64,000 nucleotides of DNA from Nepenthes gracilis (taxonomy: Eukaryota > Streptophyta > Magnoliopsida > Caryophyllales > Nepenthaceae): contig BSYO01000034.1 in the NCBI GenBank assembly GCA_033239525.1, positions 2,480,001 to 2,544,000 on the forward strand. Direction: 5' to 3'. The notes below the pieces were generated by a model, which saw only the letters and a program-made list of their open reading frames with translations, was not told the origin of the DNA and searched no databases. How positions within the stretch are numbered: the stretch's first letter is position 1; each line of letters begins with the position of its first letter. The translations under genes and the position numbers were made by a program. Positions 58,314 through 64,000 of the stretch are shown piece after piece.

Positions 58314-58808
58314 TTACAAAGTACATGACTTGTGACAACAAAGGTACTGGAAAGAGGAAGAAGATATGGCCTGGGGTACAATCCCCAGAGCGACGACCCA
58401 GGATGTATGGGGCATGACAAGGCTGCTAGATCCACATGAGAACATCATGGCCCCACTGTCGATAACCCAACAAGCCAAAGGGATGTCGGTGTTGGTCAGC
58501 TCCTGCGGGCTAACCCCACGAAGAAAGACCAACACCCGTGGCAGGAGCTCTGGCAGGGGAGCGAGAAACATGCGCTCCCCTGACAGGAACTCCTTTCTTT
58601 GTCTCCACTCCAGGCGGCACGAGTGATGGTCCAAATGCGGTGGAGACCATGAGCATAACGTTACATCGGGAGAAGGGTGCCCTATGGTAGCTCCGCCATG
58701 ATCCTGCACCGCATGAGAGATCGCTAGAACCTGGAGGGAGGCACACAATGACGGCAGAGTGGCCAAGCCACCTTCACTATTATGAGGAATTGTCCATGGC
58801 AGCGACAT
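58314..58808 (-). CDS. Antisense ORF 2 of the truncated Tat element, unknown protein
   Basis: 164 residues from the ATG at 58808 (MSLPWTIPHNSEGGLATLPS), without a stop until 58314. Internal segments include CRLEWRQRKEFLSGERMFLA and LACWVIDSGAMMFSCGSS. The same start and peptide appear in Tat1 (17795 down) with one frameshift. No domain or signal was recognised. It may be chance openness of a retrotransposon 3' region. Confidence 0.3.
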   Translation of the reverse strand: MSLPWTIPHNSEGGLATLPSLCASLQVLAISHAVQDHGGATIGHPSPDVTLCSWSPPHLDHHSCRLEWRQRKEFLSGERMFLAPLPELLPRVLVFLRGVSPQELTNTDIPLACWVIDSGAMMFSCGSSSLVMPHTSWVVALGIVPQAISSSSFQYLCCHKSCTL

Positions 58809-59180
58809 GATGACAGTTTTTATTGAAAGTTTCAAATCTCCAACTAGTCAACCCAACTCCTGTGGATACCCATTGGAAACGGAGCAAGCCAAGGCCCTCG
58901 CTTTGTTCCTCCAAAATAAGCTGAGGGATGAACCACACAGACTGAAAAGCTCTCCTATTTATGGACAAGCTGATACTCTAACCGCGCTTAATGGGGCACA
59001 CACCTCGATAGTTATAATTTACGAGGAAGAAAAGCCCTCAAGGCACCTGAAAAGCCTGCGCAATGGTATAGGGAAGGCGCCACGTCAAACTACCTGGAAA
59101 AGGCGTGACGCCAAATTGCCTGGGCCAAAAAAGGGCATGTCAGGCCTCGACTGCCAATCGACCCAGGTATGGGGGGCTAG

Positions 59181-59975
59181 TGATGGGTACCGGTACCTAA
59201 GGGTAATTGATGAAACCCATTTCCCAGTGGTCTGATCTTGGCACCGCAAAGATTTAGTGGGTCCAAGTGGCCCAAGAGATCCAGGCGCTAAGGCCGGCCT
59301 AAATAGTGTAATTAATTTAAAGTCCACTCGGGCCCATAGACCAGAGAAAGGCTGCGAATGTCAGCATGCCTACAAAGGCGGCACGCCATGAGATTTGGTG
59401 GCTAAACCTGTCAGACTGTCAGAAAAATAATAGCCTGCATCACACGCCCAATCACACCATATGGGACATCACAGGAGATCATCTAATATTTACGTAATTT
59501 TCTTGGCACAGAGGACTGGATTGGTGGAGCTGGTGGCCGGCTTCATCCACACGCCAGCGCCACGTGGACAACCCTCAAAGGACGGCCCTAGCCACTACAA
59601 ATATATTAACTGTGCACCTAACAACGGATCCCAACAGTCACTCTGCCCTAACTACTGTAGAGAGAAAGAGGGAAAAAAAAGAGATTCGAGCATGCTTTGT
59701 AACCTCCTTGTAATCTCTAACGGCATAGTGAAACTCATTCTCGAATTAAAGTCCCGTGATTTTTTCTTCTCATTTTACGGGAAGGTTTTATACGTAAAAT
59801 CCTCGTATATCATTTCTTTCTCCTATTCTCTCCGACCTCCTAGATCACACCACCTAGTCTGAAAGGACAACCAGATTGTTTTCGTGTTGCGCGGGTTCCG
59901 TCCCAATACATCCAAAGGTTCTGAGCGGTCATCCGAATCTTCACCCATACGTGGCCAGAATCCGAAGACACAACA
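59181..59975 (+). repeat. LTR of the truncated Tat element
   Basis: TGATGGGTACCGGTACC to GACACAACA, 795 bp, matching both Tat1 LTRs, in particular the 3' LTR (end AATCCGAAGACAxAACA against AATCCGTGGATGCAGCA in the 5' LTR). Confidence 0.88.
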
Positions 59976-60735
59976 CATATAATTATAATTTAGTAAAATA
60001 ATTTTTTTTTGAAAAAAATATAATATTTACTTAAAATAAAAATAATTATAATTTAGTCTCAGCCAAATTGATCATTAATTTATCACAATTATTTATATAT
60101 TAATATATATTAATCAAATTTTATAAAATTTTGGATTGATCAAATTAATTGATCAAATTTTAATCAGATTTGTTAGATACTCATAAAAAATATTTTTCAT
60201 ATTTTTTAAACTATGCATAATATAATAAATCAATTTAAAATATTTTTAATAAAAAAATTAAAATTGAACTCTAAAAAATAAATGCCATTAGTTTATTTTA
60301 TTTTTAATTAATATCTCATTATTAAAGATCTAAATTCAGTCAATTTATTGAAAAATATATCAAATTCAAATATATATAATATATATGATATATATATATT
60401 AATTTATACATCTACTTATATTAAAATTATTAATTTTAATAAAAATAAAAAAATTAAAATTAAAATAGAATAAAACTTATATATATTATTAATAATTTAA
60501 TATAAATAAATATACAAAAAAGAATATATGTATTTAGTGAACTAGAAGCTTAACCTTAACGGCATGCTCAGTTATTAAAATAAAATAAGGTAGGAGTAGA
60601 ATAATTATTTTCAGAATAAAATAAGATAATAATAGAGTTAAAAATTTTATTTTCATATTTAATTATTGAAATAGAATAAATTAAGAATTACTATTTTAAT
60701 ATTTAATATGTAATAATAGTATGAGAAATAAGATA

Positions 60736-60798
<63 letters not shown>

Positions 60799-61374
60799 CA
60801 TGCGTCATGAATTCGGGTTGCTGACAGATTAAGGTACTGCTGGGTCTTCGGGTGGAATTAAAGTGGGTTCAATTTTTGTACATTTTTAACCTGATTCTTA
60901 TACATTACAACTAAAAAATAAGAGAAAAGAGGATTGACGAGACTCACTTTTTGGTACATCTTTCAGTGCCCAAATTAGTAATTTTTTTCAAAAAATAAAA
61001 GATATGGAAAGAAAGGTAGATGAGTGATGATGCAAGGAAGGGGTTTTGAGTCTAACCTCAGAGGTTGTACTCGATTTGGAGTGGTTTTGATAGTGATGCA
61101 CTCGTGAAAAGTGGCTTTTACGTTACAGAGACAAGATTTATACGGGAATTCTCAATAGGCACTGATGATAGAGCGCGGACTTTGAGAGTTTGAGGGCTGT
61201 TTGTGTGCGAATGCCAGCATCTTGAGGGCTGGTATTAGTGTTAATGTAGGCATCGATGTTAGCAAATCATTGGAATTTGTCATAATGGTTTTTTATAACT
61301 TCTAGCCTAGCTCAACCTTTCTTGGACAGTAAGATTGGTTGCCTGCCCCATGCAAACTCGGTGGGTTGCCTGCC
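59976..61374. other. AT-rich flank shared with 19050-20375
   Basis: Matches copy A across its length with small indels and substitutions. No gene is supported. The junction at 61375 (GGTGGGTT then GCCTGCCTCCAG) joins this flank to the middle of a Tat2-type LTR. Confidence 0.6.
60736..60796. repeat. AAT/ATT microsatellite forming a perfect inverted repeat
   Basis: About nine AAT units run directly into about eleven TTA/ATT units, so the 61 bp can fold into a hairpin. The corresponding place in copy A (near 19808) has only the flanking sequence. Confidence 0.9.
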
Positions 61375-62045
61375 TCCAGAATCAAGGCACATCCCAAGAG
61401 GAAGGTATCAGAATCTATGTGTGATTTATTGAAAACTCTAATAGTTACAGAACGTAGAATGAAGGAGATAAGCCTCCTTGACCATTACGGCCAGAAATGG
61501 TGCTCATGCCAGCACAGGAAAGGCAATGATCCCACTCAGCAGGTGGGCATCCAGCTTTATTGCATAAGGAAGGCAGCCAAAGGTCCATGGCTATAAAATG
61601 CTATGGAAGCTCCCTTCAATGGCAACGTCTTCACTTGCCCACGAAAGCTCTCAAGTAATCTAAAACTTTCAAGCTCTTAAATACTTGAGCCTCCCAACGC
61701 GCTCTCGCACTTTATTTCTCTTTCTACTACTAGTTTCCAGTGAACTCAATACTTAGAAAGTCGGCTCCTCATGAGTATCCAAAGTCTCTCTATCTACGAA
61801 AGCATTCCTACATCTACAAGTACTCACCCAGCATTCATGTGGCATTCTCTATATCCACATTCTATTCTTAGGAAATTGTTTATTTATTTGAGCGTTGAAA
61901 TGTTTTCGTTGGGATCACATTCTGCCGTCACCTGATCGCTTGTTTAAAGTTGTAGTGTGCAGAATTCGAGATTTAGTGGAAGAAGTCGAATTTAAATGAA
62001 CAATTTGACCCGAATTTATTCGAAATATGGATTCAGGATGCATCA
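61375..62045 (+). repeat. Tat2-type LTR, 5'-truncated
   Basis: Matches 21283-21927, including CTATAAAATGC (61591) and the GGATGCATCA end, followed by a primer site (TTCGCGTTGTTTGTGGGAAG) at 62046. The first about 330 bp of the LTR are missing. MVNTRVQTSAPTLL, the gag start, follows at 62252 with an intact ATG. Confidence 0.8.
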
Positions 62046-62470
62046 TTCGCGTTGTTTGTGGGAAGCTGAAAAAAAGTTAACCTCATTTATTTCCACAACC
62101 ACTTTCTTTTTTTGTAAGTAAATTATATTAAAATAAAAATATACAGAGCTTATATTCTATCTTCAATTGTTTTGCCGAATTGGAATAAGAATACAGACAT
62201 TCGGGCATTTTACAACCATTTTCATCTCCAAAGTCAGTATCATCAATCAAAATGGTGAACACTAGAGTTCAAACTAGCGCTCCCACTCTGCTGGTAACCT
62301 AATTGAAGGGGTACCCGCACTATTTTTTAAAGCCTGGTGGAGAAAATGAGTAATATGTTCAAAATGCTCCAAATACATTGCATCTATTAGGGCAAACAGA
62401 GGAAGGGGGCTCCGCCCTCCTTTATCCCCGTTCTAGCCTCTTGGACAGGAGGCCCGAGGAAGAAAAAACC

Positions 62471-62674
62471 TGTAATATCACAGATTATTATTCGGATTAA
62501 TTTAATATTAAATGTAATTTTGGATAAATTTGGCGTTACAAATTTAAATAAATATTGAGAGTTTTTGGAGGATATTTGCTTCAGTCGGCCTAGCGCCCAA
62601 GACGCTCAATGTGTGCTCGTATTATTAACCGAATATCGATTTGGATTTAGATTAAAAGAAAAGTAAATTAAAAA

Positions 62675-62710
<36 letters not shown>

Positions 62711-62892
62711 AGAAAAAGATAAAAAAAAAGAAAACAAAAAATGCGGATAAGGATAAATCGAAGGAGGGTTTTGGGCAGAGAAGGGAAGGAAGAGGGAAGA
62801 GAGGGAAAAGAGAGGGGAGGGCGGCCGTTCGACGGCGTTGTGCGGCGAGGTTGGCAGTGTTGACGCTTAGAGGCGGCTGTACGCAAGTGGTC
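62471..62892 (+). repeat. LTR-like fragment with purine-rich tract (copy of 22355-22760)
   Basis: TGTAATATCACAG start, AAT microsatellite (62682-62709), purine run and GGCGGC sequence as in copy A. It is cut off at about 62892, where it meets the LARD LTR in the opposite orientation. Confidence 0.6.
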
Positions 62893-64000
62893 GGCTGTAC
62901 ACAACACACGCACACACAGCAGTAGACACCCACGCACAGAAGCATGGTAGCACCACCCACCACAGCAGTCAGCCATCCCCACGTGCCTACAGCAGCCCAC
63001 GCTGCTTATCCTTACTCATATATACACACACATACTGTCCATTCGTAGCCACACACACACAGATCTATATACGCACATACACACACGCACCTATACACAC
63101 ACAATTATATGTCGTCTTCGAACCGGGCTATACACCATTTCATCCAGTCGTGTTAACGAAGCACGAGGCTCTGTTTTCTCACCATTTTAGCCGGCCATGA
63201 AAAAACAGAGCAGGAGGCCCTGTTCTCATATCCATTTTCCGATTCCCACGAATAACTAAGAAAAGTTCAATTGTCATTATTCAACATGTGAACTAATAAA
63301 TTGTAAAGTATAAATTCATCATTTGTCAAGCCCTTGATTCACGTACTCTTCGGTTCACTGTACAGAAATCAGAATCCCTCAAATAGAGCATTCATCTCTG
63401 TTTCTTTTCTCGATCCAATCTTACATACAATTTCCACGCACATCACTTATTTAATAGTAATGGAGAGGAATACAATCAATTTAGAGAGAGCAGGACAGAT
63501 CGATAGCAAAATGGAAGAGTTACTTGCTAAAATGGAGGAGTACTTGCCTGAACTGTAATACGGCTAGGATTTAGTGGCAGCGGCAGTAGTGGCAATGGCG
63601 GCCAAAACCTACGACGGTGGTGTTGATTACAGAGGCGTTGGCGGCTTCGAAATTCACGGCAACACTCCCACCGGCTGCTTCGGCTCGGGCGTAGCTTTCC
63701 ACCTTGATTCCCCCCATTGGCCAGCCTTGAAACCCTAAAATAGTTGAGGGTAAATCATGCTAGGGTTTTTGAGTTTCCATATCCAATATCCTACCTTCCT
63801 CCCCCTTTGCCGTGCCGCTCCTCTTTCTCCTTATTCTCTTTCTTCTTTCCTTTCTTTCCCTTTTCTTTTCTTCTCCTCCTTCATTTTTCCTCCCTTTCTT
63901 TCCTTTCTCCTCCTTTTCCTTTTCTTTTCTTTCTTTTTCTTTTTCTTCTTTCCTTTCTTTTTCTTTCTCCCTCTCTTTCCCTTCTTCTTCTTTTTTCTTT
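62893..64000 (-). repeat. LARD LTR, third copy, cut by the window end
   Basis: Matches about 29415-30500 and 25470-26540: CACACGCACACACAGCAGTAG, CCCACGTGCCTACAGCAG, the TTGTCAAGCCCTTGATTCACG block and the start of the polypyrimidine tract. It begins in mid-LTR. It shares the AGCAGTAGACACCCACG block with the right LTR but GTCGTGTTAACGAAGC with the left, so it is a separate lineage rather than a copy of either. Confidence 0.82.

Larger units (their letters stand above)
55085..59975 (+). mobile_element. Truncated Tat element: 3' half only (duplicate of the Tat1 3' region)
   Basis: The element starts inside the 40-bp array and runs through antisense ORF 1, antisense ORF 2, a TATGGGGGGCTAG polypurine tract and one LTR (59181-59975). 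There is no gag-pol. It is collinear with about 14750-19049. The bases after the LTR (CATAT) correspond to the CATAC duplication of Tat1 and the flank beyond is also shared. It therefore arose by duplication of the Tat1 locus, not by a separate insertion. Confidence 0.8.
55600..62890 (+). repeat. Segmental duplication, copy B
   Basis: Collinear with about 14750-22760 (copy A) through retrotransposon, host flank and second retrotransposon. Differences include the AAT/ATT expansion at 60736-60796 here, a deletion of about 0.9 kb equal to A 20375-21280 at 61375, and absence of everything in A after about 22760. Confidence 0.85.

Overview
The window is plant nuclear DNA, most likely from a eudicot. 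It has AT-rich intergenic DNA, GT-AG introns, a P-class pentatricopeptide repeat (PPR) gene, a multi-exon cytochrome b561 gene, kinesin-5 gene remains, and nested LTR retrotransposons making up well over half of the sequence. The species cannot be named from what is visible. No prokaryotic systems, rRNA genes or CRISPR arrays were seen.

Layout. 1-5393: intergenic DNA, a foldback MITE-like repeat, and an intronless PPR gene on the minus strand (3461-4852). 5399-19049: a full-length but decayed Ty3/gypsy element of Tat type (Tat1). It is flanked by a 5-bp CATAC duplication and has gag, protease, RT, RNase H and integrase relics on the plus strand. Its 3' half holds a 40-bp tandem array and two antisense ORFs. 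20955 to about 31870: remains of a second, related element (Tat2). A minus-strand LTR-element composite (24251-30869) is inserted in it. The composite consists of a 415-bp TRIM with 174-bp LTRs, followed by a LARD-like element with about 2.25-kb LTRs and a 1.7-kb interior without recognisable genes. The composite as a whole is flanked by GAATA.

33051-45018: a cytochrome b561 (ascorbate-reducible transmembrane b-type cytochrome) gene with five coding exons. A 6.35-kb minus-strand Ty1/copia element sits inside exon 3. The 5-bp target duplication (GGTAG), together with the LTR terminus, places a GT donor and an AG acceptor so that removing the element as an intron would restore the reading frame exactly. 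This is the most interesting observation in the window. 45019-48554: intergenic DNA with a Mutator-type MITE (9-bp duplication). 48555-51209 and 52419-52570: kinesin-5 (KIN-5) pseudogene pieces in non-collinear order, broken by two solo-LTR insertions.

55085-64000: a diverged segmental copy of the Tat1 3' half, its downstream flank and the Tat2 5' part (compare about 12000-22760), then a third LARD LTR running off the window. The homology crosses the retrotransposon/flank boundary, so this is a chromosomal duplication rather than an independent insertion.

Apart from the PPR and cytochrome b561 genes no intact host gene is supported. Most other open frames are chance or retroelement shadows.
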